64,000 bases of DNA from CADEEL01 sp050246475. GTDB lineage: Bacteria; Pseudomonadota; Alphaproteobacteria; Caulobacterales; Aquidulcibacteraceae. The translations under genes and the position numbers were made by a program. Positions 49,571 through 58,021 of the stretch are shown here, in pieces. Under the pieces are notes generated by a model. It was not told the DNA's origin. It ran no database searches and saw nothing but the letters and a program-made list of their open reading frames with translations. Position 1 is the stretch's first letter, and every line of letters begins with the position of its first letter. Location of the stretch: assembly GCA_050246475.1 (NCBI GenBank), contig JBFWVZ010000005.1, positions 62,001-126,000 of the forward strand. The letters run 5' to 3'.

Positions 49571-49921
49571 ATGCCTAACCAATCGAAGGCGCAAGCATCC
49601 TCCGATGCGCTCGATCTCGTTTTCCACGCGCTCGCCGATCCTTCGCGGCGCGCGGTGATCGAGCGTTTGTCAAAAGGGCCGGCGAGCGTTTCGGAACTCG
49701 CCAAGCCGCTCAACATGGCGCTGCCATCGGTGATGCAGCATCTGGCGCTTCTGGAAGAAAGCGGGCTTATCCGCTCCGAAAAGGTCGGGCGCGTGCGGAC
49801 GTGCCGGATGGATACGGCCGCGATCGCGCGCGTCGAAAAATGGCTGACGCAGAGGCGGCAAAGCTGGGAGCGCAAGCTCGACCGGCTGGGCGCCTATCTC
49901 GATGAGATGGAGGACGAATGA
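49571..49921 (+). CDS. ArsR-family transcriptional regulator
   Basis: This 116-aa winged-helix protein has DLVFHALADPSRRAVIERLSKG, then the recognition helix (LNMALPSVMQHLALLEESGLI) and a wing ending in VRTCRMD. It lacks the metal-binding CxC of classical ArsR, so it belongs to the broader group often paired with SRPBCC or GST genes. The gst-like gene overlaps its stop by 4 bp, which makes that enzyme the likely target. Confidence 0.9.
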   Translation: MPNQSKAQASSDALDLVFHALADPSRRAVIERLSKGPASVSELAKPLNMALPSVMQHLALLEESGLIRSEKVGRVRTCRMDTAAIARVEKWLTQRRQSWERKLDRLGAYLDEMEDE

Positions 49922-50553
49922 CCATGCAATTGTGGGGACATCCGCTCTCCTCGTTTTGTTGGAAAGCGACCATCGCGCTCTATGAGAAGGACGCGCCGTT
50001 CACGCTGAACATCATCGAGGATTGGCCTGCCTTCATGGAGCGCTGGCCGATTGGGAAGATGCCGATGCTCGAGGACGGCGGCCGGCGCATCGGTGAATCG
50101 AGCACGATCATCGAATATCTCGACGCGCATCATCCGGGCGGGCCGCGGCTTATTCCTGCGGATGCGGATGAGGCGCGCGAAGCGCGCTATTGGGACCGCT
50201 TCTTCGATCATTATCTGCAGCATCCGATGCAGCGCATCATCGCCAACCGGCTGAGGCCCGCGGACAAGCGCGATCCGCTTGCGCTTGAGGAGGCGCGCGC
50301 ACTCATCGCGCGCGCGTATGGCGTGCTCGACGCGCAGATGGCGGGCAAGACTTGGGCGATCGGGGAGGCGTTCACGCTCGCGGACTGCGCCGCCGCCCCG
50401 GCGCTTTTCTACGCGGACCGCGTGCTGGCGATCCCGGCGGCGAACGGCGCCGTCGCGGCCTATCTTGAGCGGCTCAAGAAGCGCCCCTCCATCGCCCGCA
50501 CGATGAAGGAAGCCGAGCCCTACGCGCACCTTTATCCGCAGGAAGCGGCTTAG
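49918..50553 (+). CDS. Glutathione S-transferase family protein
   Basis: This 211-aa protein has the thioredoxin-like N-terminal domain (LWGHPLSSFCWKATIALYEK, then GKMPMLEDGGRRIGESSTIIEYLD) with Ser11/Ser12 or Cys14 available as catalytic residue. The ESS signature binds glutathione. The all-helical C-terminal domain (about 85-205) is complete. It is coupled to the ArsR gene (ATGA overlap), suggesting stress- or substrate-induced expression. Confidence 0.92.
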   Translation: MTMQLWGHPLSSFCWKATIALYEKDAPFTLNIIEDWPAFMERWPIGKMPMLEDGGRRIGESSTIIEYLDAHHPGGPRLIPADADEAREARYWDRFFDHYLQHPMQRIIANRLRPADKRDPLALEEARALIARAYGVLDAQMAGKTWAIGEAFTLADCAAAPALFYADRVLAIPAANGAVAAYLERLKKRPSIARTMKEAEPYAHLYPQEAA

Positions 50554-50601
50554 CGGCCCTAGCCTCTTGCCCCGTGGGCGAGGCCCGCCTAGACGGCCCC
50601 C

Positions 50602-52371
50602 ATGAGCGAAACGATCGACACTCTGGAGCAGGCCGAAGCGGCGCTCGCCGCAGGCGCGCTCGACCGCGTGGCGCAATTCACCCGTCAGCGCCTGGCCATG
50701 AACCCCGACGATCTCGACGCGCTGCTGCTCGCAGGCGACGCCGCCAACGAGATGAGCCGCTTCGTCGAAGCCGGCGAAATGTTCACACGCGTACTGCGCG
50801 ACCGGCCCGATGACGTGCGCGCGCTCGCGGGGCTTTCGGTCGCCGCGTTGGGCGCGCGGGACGCGGCGGCGGCGCTGCGGCATGCGCAGCGCGCTTATGC
50901 GCTGGCGCCGGACGATGTGAACGTGCTCATGGCGCTCGGGGCCGCAGCGATTTCTGTGCGCAGCCAGCCCGCGATCGACGAAAGCTTCCGTCGTGTGCAG
51001 ACGCTCGACCATGCGACGGGCGCAAGCGTCTTGGAGTACTGGACTCGTTGCCTCACTTACCTCGGTCGCTTCGGAGACGCAGTCCAAGTATATAAGTCCA
51101 TCATCGACGCAGAGCCGCCTTCAGCGGAGCGCGACGCCGCGTATGCGAGCTATCTCCTACAAGCGCACCACGTCGATGATGCGGTGACTTATGTCGAACG
51201 ATCGCTCGCCGCAAAAGCGGATAATCCTTCGGCGCACATGACGCACGCGCGCGCGAAACTCGCGCTTGGCGATATCAAGGGCGCGGTCGCGGCCGCACGT
51301 GAAGCGCTCAAACTCAATCCCGACCAGACGATGCCTTATACAATCATCTCGGAGAACGCCCCGGATAGCATCACTGACGAAGATATTGAGCGCCTGAGAG
51401 CCTTCATCGACGCGTCTGGAGGCCGGCCGACGATATCCGGAATCGTCGCGGGACGCGCGCTTGGCGCCACGCTGGAGACGCGCGGCGACTTTGACGGCGC
51501 ATTCAATGCTTTCGCCACTGCCGCGGCGATGGATGCCGTCGCGGCGCGCGGCACGGGACATGGTTACGACCGCGGCAAAGCCGAGCATCAAGTTGACGCA
51601 CTCATCCGCGCGTTTCCAGCCCATGACTTGCACGAGCCGCACCCCGACCCCGATCGCGGCGCCGGTCTCATTTTCGTTTGCGGCATGCCGCGAAGCGGCA
51701 CGACGCTCGTCGATTCCATTCTCGCCGCGCACTCAAAGGTAGAGAGCGTCGGGGAATCTCGCGGGATGCCGATCATCGACGATCTCTTCAAGAACGCACG
51801 CCCCGGCGCCTCCTACAACGAGATCATCGAGGCGAACACGGCTCAATGGGACAAGCTCTATCGCGATCTGCTCAATGGCGCCGATCAGCGCGCGCAGTTC
51901 GTTGTCGATAAGATGCCCGCGAACGCGTGGCGCATCGGGCTCATCTCACGGCTTTATCCCGGCGCCAGCATCCTCATGATGGAGCGCGACCCGATGGACG
52001 TGTGCTGGTCCATCTTCCGGAACCATTTCCGCCTGGGCAGCATGTATCCGATCCTGCTGGAAGATCTCGTGCATCACTACAAGTGCTACGAGCGCGTGCG
52101 CGATCATTGGATCGCGGCGCGTGTGCCGCGCCTGGGTGTCGTGCAATACGACCGGCTGCTAGACGATTTCGAGGCTGAAGTGCGCGCGATCCTCAATCAT
52201 TGCGGGCTCGCGTTCGAGCCGGCATGCCTCAAGTTTCAAGAGACGAAGCGCGCCGTCTTCACACATAGCGCGGCGCAGGTGCGCCAGGGAATCAACAAGA
52301 ATTTCCGCGGGCGGTGGCGGCGCTACGAAGCGCAACTCGCGGACTATAACCGCATGCTGCACACCCGTTAG
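50602..52371 (+). CDS. TPR domain sulfotransferase
   Basis: This 589-aa protein has TPR-like helices over residues 1-330 and a sulfotransferase domain over about 350-589. The 5'-phosphosulfate loop is FVCGMPRSGTTLVDSILAAH (about 355-374). The 3'-phosphate-binding segment is MERDPMDVCWSIFRNHF (about 458-474). It would transfer sulfate from PAPS to an acceptor, possibly a tyrosine or a glycan, as known for TPR-linked sulfotransferases. The acceptor is unknown. Base composition of 51.0-52.0 kb is slightly more relaxed than around it. Its stop overlaps that of the convergent GNAT gene. Confidence 0.88.
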   Translation: MSETIDTLEQAEAALAAGALDRVAQFTRQRLAMNPDDLDALLLAGDAANEMSRFVEAGEMFTRVLRDRPDDVRALAGLSVAALGARDAAAALRHAQRAYALAPDDVNVLMALGAAAISVRSQPAIDESFRRVQTLDHATGASVLEYWTRCLTYLGRFGDAVQVYKSIIDAEPPSAERDAAYASYLLQAHHVDDAVTYVERSLAAKADNPSAHMTHARAKLALGDIKGAVAAAREALKLNPDQTMPYTIISENAPDSITDEDIERLRAFIDASGGRPTISGIVAGRALGATLETRGDFDGAFNAFATAAAMDAVAARGTGHGYDRGKAEHQVDALIRAFPAHDLHEPHPDPDRGAGLIFVCGMPRSGTTLVDSILAAHSKVESVGESRGMPIIDDLFKNARPGASYNEIIEANTAQWDKLYRDLLNGADQRAQFVVDKMPANAWRIGLISRLYPGASILMMERDPMDVCWSIFRNHFRLGSMYPILLEDLVHHYKCYERVRDHWIAARVPRLGVVQYDRLLDDFEAEVRAILNHCGLAFEPACLKFQETKRAVFTHSAAQVRQGINKNFRGRWRRYEAQLADYNRMLHTR

Positions 52372-52991
52372 GACGCGCTCTTCCACTTCGCGCGCCATTC
52401 GTCGCGCGTCATTTCCCAATAGACGCTTTGGCGGAGCGAGCCATCGGGCTTTGTCACGTCGCGCCCGCCCATGCGGGTGAAGCCGGCGGCGTCGATGCCT
52501 TTCTGCGAGCGGATATTGTCGAGCGCGGCGGTGAGGCAGATGAGCCGCAGGCCCAGGCCTTCGAACATCCAATCGAACATCAGGCGCATGTTGGCGCTGC
52601 CCTGTCCGCTGTTTTGCCGGTCAGCGCGGACGGCGCCGGCCAGTTCGCCCGAGGCGCGGTCCGGCCAGACGGCGATGTCCGCGTAGGAGAATATCTCGCC
52701 CGCGTCACCGAGCACAAGGGAGAGCACATTCTCTCCGCGTTCGTGGCGCGCGAGGCGCTCGGCGATCCAGGCGCGGACGTTTTCTTCCGTGAAGGGGCGC
52801 GGGAGATCGTAGATCGGATCGGAGACGGCGGGATCGGAGAAGAAGCGCGCGAGGGCCGCCGCGTCCTCGATGCGCGCGAGACGGCGTTCGCCGCCGGCGC
52901 CTTGCAGCGCATCGGCGGCGCGCACGGCGGCGCGGATGCGCGCTTCTTCCTCGGCGGTGGCGTGGAGCACTGTTTTAGGCGGCGCGCTCAT
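52368..52991 (-). CDS. GNAT acetyltransferase (RimJ/RimL-like)
   Basis: This 207-aa protein has the RimJ/RimL-type core: RLARIEDAAALARFFSDP at the start, then ENVRAWIAERLARHERGENV, and the CoA region NSGQGSANMRLMFDWMFEGLGL. The canonical Q/RxxGxG/A is altered (GQGSAN). The C-terminal FTRMGGRDVTKPDGSLRQSVYWEMTRDEW is typical. Substrates range from ribosomal proteins to free amino acids. It is a convergent partner of the sulfotransferase gene. Confidence 0.82.
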   Translation of the reverse strand: MSAPPKTVLHATAEEEARIRAAVRAADALQGAGGERRLARIEDAAALARFFSDPAVSDPIYDLPRPFTEENVRAWIAERLARHERGENVLSLVLGDAGEIFSYADIAVWPDRASGELAGAVRADRQNSGQGSANMRLMFDWMFEGLGLRLICLTAALDNIRSQKGIDAAGFTRMGGRDVTKPDGSLRQSVYWEMTRDEWRAKWKSAS

Positions 52992-53043
52992 GGGCGCGAG
53001 AGTGCGCTCAGCGCAACATTCCGTCGAGATCGCGCAAGGGCAG

Positions 53044-53511
53044 CTACGATTGCTGCGGGAAGAGCTTCATCCAAGCGCGGAGCATCTCGCCGCCGTCGCC
53101 CGCCTCCTCCGCGCATTGCACGTCAGCGACTTGCGTGAGGAAATCCATGCGGCGGCTTACATAAAATTCGGCCGCCGGTTTCCACCAGGAGACATCGTCG
53201 AGCGTGCCCATGCGCAGGCGCACGCGATCGCGGCGCGGGACGTAGTGGTTCATCAAGCGCGTGCCACACTCGGCGCAGAAGACGCCCTCGAGCGGCGGGC
53301 CGTTTTCGTTGTCGCGGAACCAGGATTTGGTTGGCCCGGTGAGCGTCAGCGCGTTCGCATCGACGAGGACGGAGGCGGAGAACGCGGACGAGGTTTGTTT
53401 CCGGCACTCCGTGCAGTGGCACATGTAGGCGAAGAGCGGCTTGGCGGAGAGTTCGTAGCGGCAGGCGCCGCATTGGCAGCCGCCTGTGAGCCTTGATGGG
53501 AGCGCGCTCAT
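53044..53511 (-). CDS. GFA-family zinc protein, copy 1
   Basis: This 155-aa protein has the GFA (glutathione-dependent formaldehyde-activating) zinc-binding fold with all Cys motifs: GGCQCGACRY, CHCTECRKQT and FCAECGTRL. The name comes from Gfa of Paracoccus; most homologues have no proven role in formaldehyde handling. A second GFA gene lies 136 bp upstream on the same strand, separated by a family B repeat. Confidence 0.88.
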   Translation of the reverse strand: MSALPSRLTGGCQCGACRYELSAKPLFAYMCHCTECRKQTSSAFSASVLVDANALTLTGPTKSWFRDNENGPPLEGVFCAECGTRLMNHYVPRRDRVRLRMGTLDDVSWWKPAAEFYVSRRMDFLTQVADVQCAEEAGDGGEMLRAWMKLFPQQS

Positions 53512-53630
53512 CTCCCCTCTCCCATGCCAATGGGAGAGGGGCTGGGGGTGAGGGCGCGCAGGATTTGCACGGAGCGCGCGACGGCCCTCCCCTCACCCAA
53601 CCCTCTCCCGCTGGCGCGGGAGAGGGTTTT
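53512..53630. repeat. Intergenic inverted-repeat element, family B copy 2
   Basis: The ends are CTCCCCTCTCCCATG and GAGAGGG, joined by GGCTGGGGGTGAGGGCGC and CCCTCCCCTCACCCAACC; the 3' end has CCCTCTCCCGCTGGCGCGGG. It can form a long hairpin and resembles the element at 34853-34987 in its ends and order. It lies between the two GFA genes. Confidence 0.75.
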
Positions 53631-53647
53631 TGGGGGCGCGCATTTTT

Positions 53648-54118
53648 TCACGCCAAAGTCTCCCAATCTTTTGCGAATTGCGCGGCGAAGGGCGTGAAAT
53701 CGGGCGGATCGGTTTCAAACTGCGCCGCGCCGGGCGGGATGGCGCCTTTCAAGGCGCTGCGCGCGAAGATGTGCACACTGGGGACGAGCCAGGATGTGTC
53801 ATCCAGCGTGCCGGGGCGGACGCTGGCCATGCCCGGCGATTTGTGCGGACGCGAGGCGAGGCGCGAATGGCACGCGCCGCAATAGACGTGCGTCGTTGTC
53901 GAGCCGGAGGGCGTGGGCATGACGACATCGATCGGCGCGCCTTGCGTGATGACAAAGTCATCGGCGCGCGTGGGCATGTTCATCGAGTACGCGCTGCTGG
54001 TGCGCTTCTGGCAATCGCGGCAATGGCAAGCGACGATGAGAAAGGGCCGCGCGCGCACCTCGTATCGGATCGCGCCGCACAGGCAGCCGCCGATGAGCGG
54101 GAGGGATGGGGCGGTCAT
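53648..54118 (-). CDS. GFA-family zinc protein, copy 2
   Basis: This 156-aa protein starts at 54118 (MTAPSLPLIGGCLCGAIRYEV). The zinc-binding Cys sets are intact: GGCLCGA, CHCRDCQK and YCGACHSRL. It differs considerably from copy 1 in the rest of the sequence, so the pair is an old duplication or two acquisitions. The function is unknown. Confidence 0.88.
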   Translation of the reverse strand: MTAPSLPLIGGCLCGAIRYEVRARPFLIVACHCRDCQKRTSSAYSMNMPTRADDFVITQGAPIDVVMPTPSGSTTTHVYCGACHSRLASRPHKSPGMASVRPGTLDDTSWLVPSVHIFARSALKGAIPPGAAQFETDPPDFTPFAAQFAKDWETLA

Positions 54119-54254
54119 CTTGAACACCCATTCCCGGATGTGAGCGAAGCGAGCATTCCGGGACCCATCTCGGCGATCGCCTGCAAGAGTTGGCGGCAAT
54201 GGGCCCCGGACAATCGCTTCGCGATTTCCGGGGATCGGTGATTTGACGTTTGGC

Positions 54255-55127
54255 TCACGCCGCCTTCGCCGCCTTCAATGTCACGCCGGGCGGCGCCTCC
54301 GCCCAATCCGGCACGAAGAAATCGGGCATGAGATCTTTTGTGGGATCGACGCGGTACTGATCGAAATCGCGGACGCCCGCTTCGTAGAGCAGCACGTCAT
54401 CGATGAAGAAGTTGCCGGTGCATTCGGTGCTTTTGCGGTTGAAGATGACGTAGGCGGCGTCGGCCATGATCTCGACGGTGCGGCAGTGGGCCATGCCCTC
54501 TTCGCCGGCGAGCGCGTTCTTGATGGCGGCGGTGGCGACGCCGGTGCGCGGCCAGAGCGCGTTGAAGGCGATGCCGTCATGCTTGAATTCCTCGGCCATG
54601 CCGAGAACGCACATGCTCATGCCGTACTTGGCCATCGTGTACGCCACGTGCGTACCGAACCATTTCGGGCTCATGTCCAGAGGCGGCGAGAGATTGAGCA
54701 CGTGCGGGTTGCCGGTCTGCTTCAGGAACGGGATGCAGGCCTTCGAGGTGACGTACGTGCCCCGCGTGTTGATCTGATGCATGAGATCGTAGCGCTTCAT
54801 ATCGGTCTGCAGCGTGCCGGTGAGCTGGATGGCGCTTGCGTTGTTCACGCAGATGTCGATCCCGCCGAACTTGGCGACCGTCTGCTCGACGGCGCTTTGC
54901 ACGTTCGCCTCATCGCGGACATCGACGATGAGCGGCAGCGCCTTGCCGCCCGCGGCTTCGATCTGCTCGGCCGCCGTGTAGATCGTGCCGGGGAGCTTCG
55001 GGTGCGGCTCGGCGGTCTTGGCCGCGATAGCGACATTGGCCCCGTCCCGCGCGGCGCGGAGCGCGATGGCGAGCCCGATGCCCCTGCTCGCGCCGGTTAT
55101 GAACAGCGTTTTTCCGGCTAGGCTCAT
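54255..55127 (-). CDS. SDR oxidoreductase (HSDL2-like)
   Basis: This 290-aa SDR has TGASRGIGLAIALRAARDGA at the N-terminus and NNASAIQLTGT. The catalytic Tyr-Lys pair is in AYTMAKYGMSM (about residues 168-178). The serine position reads LNLSPPLDMSPKWF, as in human HSDL2 and related bacterial enzymes. They probably act on fatty-acid or steroid-like carbonyls; the substrate is unknown. Its start overlaps the stop of the membrane protein gene 55124-55918 by 4 bp. Confidence 0.9.
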   Translation of the reverse strand: MSLAGKTLFITGASRGIGLAIALRAARDGANVAIAAKTAEPHPKLPGTIYTAAEQIEAAGGKALPLIVDVRDEANVQSAVEQTVAKFGGIDICVNNASAIQLTGTLQTDMKRYDLMHQINTRGTYVTSKACIPFLKQTGNPHVLNLSPPLDMSPKWFGTHVAYTMAKYGMSMCVLGMAEEFKHDGIAFNALWPRTGVATAAIKNALAGEEGMAHCRTVEIMADAAYVIFNRKSTECTGNFFIDDVLLYEAGVRDFDQYRVDPTKDLMPDFFVPDWAEAPPGVTLKAAKAA

Positions 55128-55918
55128 GGCGCACTCCCTTGTTCTTCGACGCGATCACGCGGCCGCCCCTTGAGCCAAGCCGAAACCGCCAGCGCTGCGA
55201 CAATGACCACAAGGCCCGCCTCAAGAGGAAACGGCGTTCCCAACATCAGTATGAGCGCCGTCAATCCGACGCCGAAGAGCACTCCAACCAACGCCGCGCC
55301 GCCAGACAGCGTGACCGCGATCCACCCGATCGGAGAGCGGCGCACCGCCTCGGATCGAATGGACCGCATGAACAGCGCGATCAAAAGAATCGCAAGCATC
55401 GACGGACCGACTGACACAAGGCTTTGGAAGAGCGTCAGTGAGTTGATCGCTCCGAGCGCGAGGACGGGGGACGGAACGGGGGACACGAGAGCCCGCGCGC
55501 TCGATGGGCAGACGCTTGGAGAGTCGACGCAGGCCCACCAATCCCGATCAATTTCGGGCTCCTGCTCCAGCGCGCGGGGATCGAGCCGCACACTTCGGCG
55601 CGGATGCAAGGACCAACCCACATAGTGGGCGACACAATTCTCAACTGAAGGGCAGTCGGCCACGACCTGACCGGCGCGTTCAACAGGCCCTAGCGCCAGA
55701 AGCCGCCCGTAATTCGGCCCCTCAACAACAAAGGCGGCCATGACGGGGTTCGGCCCAATGATCCCGTCTCCCCAATGAGATCGAACCGATAGCACTCGCC
55801 CATCGGGCAAGGCCAAACGCTCCACCTCAGACTGATACGGCATATGGGCGGAGGCCGGGGCGGCGAGCGTCAGGGCCCAGAGAACCGCTATCAGCGAACG
55901 CCGGACCCGCCCAACCAT
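55124..55918 (-). CDS. Exported/membrane hypothetical protein
   Basis: This 264-aa protein starts at 55918 (MVGRVRRSLIAVLWAL). It has a signal peptide cleaved after APASAH. A periplasmic part with Cys pairs (DCPSVENC, ACVDSPSVC; about residues 85-140) follows. The C-terminal half has three hydrophobic helices (about 160-250) and ends in a basic tail. I do not recognise the family. It is coupled to the SDR gene by a 4-bp overlap. The frame is open much further upstream on this strand, but that region is antisense to other genes. Confidence 0.65.
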   Translation of the reverse strand: MVGRVRRSLIAVLWALTLAAPASAHMPYQSEVERLALPDGRVLSVRSHWGDGIIGPNPVMAAFVVEGPNYGRLLALGPVERAGQVVADCPSVENCVAHYVGWSLHPRRSVRLDPRALEQEPEIDRDWWACVDSPSVCPSSARALVSPVPSPVLALGAINSLTLFQSLVSVGPSMLAILLIALFMRSIRSEAVRRSPIGWIAVTLSGGAALVGVLFGVGLTALILMLGTPFPLEAGLVVIVAALAVSAWLKGRPRDRVEEQGSAP

Positions 55919-56050
55919 GCGCCAATCTATCCGCCCAGCACCGGGGCCGATAGCTGGCGCTGGGCTTTGACGCTTCCTTACCTGGGGCTTAGTTTCCGCC
56001 CCGAGCGAGGGGCGGCACAAAGACCGCCAATCTGGAGGAGTATTCCACTC

Positions 56051-56644
56051 ATGCGCATTCTTGCGATCGCCGCCGCGGCCCTCGCGCTGACGGCCGGCGC
56101 CGCCTTCGCCCAGCCTTGGGCCGATCCCCAGGGTCGCCTGACCTTCAACGCGCCGAACGGGTGGCCCATCGACGTGCAGGCCGCCTCCACGGCCGAGCTG
56201 CTGCACGTGATCACCGGCACCGCCGACGATGAATGCCAATTCGTGGTGTTCACGCGCGCGCAGACCGCCACCGCAACGGCCAACGCCGTGCGGATCGGCA
56301 TGCAAAATCCGATCGGCGAGCCCGCATGGCTTGGCATCACACAGACGATGACGCGCATGTTCCGTTCGCCGGCCACGGTGCAGAATCCGCGCGTGGACAC
56401 GACAAGCGGCTTCTGGCCGATCCAACGCGCCGAACTCGTCTCTGGGGACCGCACGGTGCATGGCGCGATGCAGGCCCGCCCGGGCCTCGAAATCTGGACA
56501 CTCTGCCTCACCTACACCGACACCGACCGCGCGGCGCAATTCACTCAGGTGATCAATTCGGTCGGCGCCGGACGCGATGCGGAGTGGCGCGCCGAGATCG
56601 AAGCCGCGCAGGCGCCGGCGGCGCCCGCCGAGGCGCCGAACTAA
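56051..56644 (+). CDS. Secreted hypothetical protein
   Basis: This 197-aa protein starts at 56051 with TGGAGGAG upstream. It has a signal peptide ending AGAAFAQ. The mature part begins WADPQGRLTFNAPNGWPI, which resembles the start of stress-related 'PsbP-like' or DUF1795-type domains (FxxPxGWxI), and has two Cys (ECQF, LCLTY). The C-terminal tail is Ala/Pro-rich. Function is unknown. Confidence 0.7.
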   Translation: MRILAIAAAALALTAGAAFAQPWADPQGRLTFNAPNGWPIDVQAASTAELLHVITGTADDECQFVVFTRAQTATATANAVRIGMQNPIGEPAWLGITQTMTRMFRSPATVQNPRVDTTSGFWPIQRAELVSGDRTVHGAMQARPGLEIWTLCLTYTDTDRAAQFTQVINSVGAGRDAEWRAEIEAAQAPAAPAEAPN

Positions 56645-56705
56645 AACCTTCGTCACGAACGCCCCGACTCGCGCGGCGTTTACGTGCAATTCACGCGGGC
56701 GCGTC

Positions 56706-57425
56706 ATGTCAACAGGCATGAACGCGCTCGCGCTCGTCTCCGCCTCAGAAGAGGCCCCCGCCACGCCCCGCCTGACCGGCGGGGCTTTCCTCGCGGCGCT
56801 GACGACGTTGGGGCTGGGGCTGATCGCGCCGTCGCTCGCCCTCTTCGCCGCCGCGATGGCGGGCGCCAATGCGCTTTTCCGGCGCGACGGCGCGCCGCTG
56901 AGATTTCCGCTCTCGCTGATTGGGCCGTTGGGCGCAGCGGCGCTCGTCGGCGCGCTGTGGGGCCTCGACGGGGCTATGGGCGTGCTCTTCGTCTGGCGTG
57001 TTTGGGCCGATGCGCGCTGGAGCCAGCTTGAAGCGCGCCGCCTTGGGGCGCGCGAAACGTTGAGCGCGAAGCTCGCGCTCTGGTCCACGCCCGCGCTTGG
57101 GATTGCTGTGGCGGCGTACACCGCGCCGCATGTGCTGGCTGGCTTGCCGCTCGATCTGCCGCATGTGCCGTTGATTGCGCCAATCGTCGCCGGCGTGATC
57201 GCAGCGGCGCTTCTCTTCGATTGGGGTTTGGCGCGGCTCGCGGACTGGCGCCTCGGCACGCTGGCGCGCGCGCCGGGGGCGCACCTGCTCACGCACCACG
57301 CGCTCTTTCTCGCGGCCTATGCGATCTCACCCGACATTTCGTCCGGGCTCATGGCGCTCATTGTCTGGCGCCTGATGCACGCGAGCGCGCGCGCCCCTCA
57401 GGCGAGCTTGACGGCAGTGCCGTAG
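56706..57425 (+). CDS. Polytopic membrane hypothetical protein
   Basis: This 239-aa protein starts at 56706 (MSTGMNALALVSASEEAPATP). About six hydrophobic segments are seen between residues 30 and 225, and a DWGLARLADWRLG loop lies near 185. I do not recognise a family. The 3' end overlaps the convergent YbjQ gene by 28 bp. Confidence 0.65.
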   Translation: MSTGMNALALVSASEEAPATPRLTGGAFLAALTTLGLGLIAPSLALFAAAMAGANALFRRDGAPLRFPLSLIGPLGAAALVGALWGLDGAMGVLFVWRVWADARWSQLEARRLGARETLSAKLALWSTPALGIAVAAYTAPHVLAGLPLDLPHVPLIAPIVAGVIAAALLFDWGLARLADWRLGTLARAPGAHLLTHHALFLAAYAISPDISSGLMALIVWRLMHASARAPQASLTAVP

Positions 57426-57715
57426 GCGAGAACCTCGGTTGCCTGGCCTTGGCCGGCGTCCGTCGTCTCGAAACGCAACCCAACGACCGCATCGGCGCCC
57501 ATGTTGCGCGCGCTTTCGATCATGCGGTCGAGCGCCTGCTCGCGGCTTTCAGCGAGGAGCTTGGTGTATTCGTGAATTTCGCCGCCGACGAGCATGCGGA
57601 AGCCCGCGACGATGTCGCGCCCGATGAAGCGCGAGCGCACCACGTTGCCGCGCGCAAGCCCCAGATTTTGCGCAATGGAGCGCCCGGCGACATCGAACGT
57701 CGTTGAGAGGATCAT
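57398..57715 (-). CDS. YbjQ/UPF0145 family protein
   Basis: This 105-aa protein has the complete UPF0145 pattern: GNVVRSRFIGRDIVAGFRMLVGGEIHEYTKLLAESREQAL, then MIESARNMGADAVVGLRF. YbjQ forms a homopentamer and is annotated as heavy-metal-binding without strong proof. It is directly downstream of a small membrane protein gene with no gap, so the two may be co-expressed. Confidence 0.92.
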   Translation of the reverse strand: MILSTTFDVAGRSIAQNLGLARGNVVRSRFIGRDIVAGFRMLVGGEIHEYTKLLAESREQALDRMIESARNMGADAVVGLRFETTDAGQGQATEVLAYGTAVKLA

Positions 57716-58021
57716 CTAGCGCTCCACGTTGCGGTATCGTTTTTCTTCCTTATCGCCGGTCTGATCCGAGATCACCTGCGCGATCATCCAGATTACGCCG
57801 ATGAGCGAGAGGATGCCGGCGCTGACGCCCAGAAGCGCCAGCGCGATCATCGCGAAGAACCCGCCCACGAGCGCGGCGGGATCGCCGCCCGAGGCCGCCG
57901 CCGCGATGACCGCGCCGAGCCCCAAGAACCACGACAGAACGCCAAGCCCGATTCCGATGCAAAGGCACAGGATCGCGCCGTTCGAGCGGCGCTCCGGATT
58001 CGGCGCTTCAGGCTGCGACAT
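57716..58021 (-). CDS. Small membrane protein
   Basis: This 101-aa protein starts at 58021 (MSQPEAPNPERRSNGAIL) and has two hydrophobic helices (about residues 16-42 and 50-85). It overlaps the end of the MBL gene by 14 bp and directly precedes YbjQ. A Pro/Glu-rich N-terminus and a charged C-terminus (GDKEEKRYRNVER) are notable. I do not recognise the family. Confidence 0.65.
   Translation of the reverse strand: MSQPEAPNPERRSNGAILCLCIGIGLGVLSWFLGLGAVIAAAASGGDPAALVGGFFAMIALALLGVSAGILSLIGVIWMIAQVISDQTGDKEEKRYRNVER

Noticed and set aside
53044..54118. Formaldehyde detoxification operon
   Set aside because: GFA proteins alone do not show this; no glutathione-dependent formaldehyde dehydrogenase or S-formylglutathione hydrolase gene is present.
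55919..57292. Upstream extension of the membrane protein gene ending at 55124
   Set aside because: It runs antisense to two other genes with clear features; a signal peptide begins at the start 55918.
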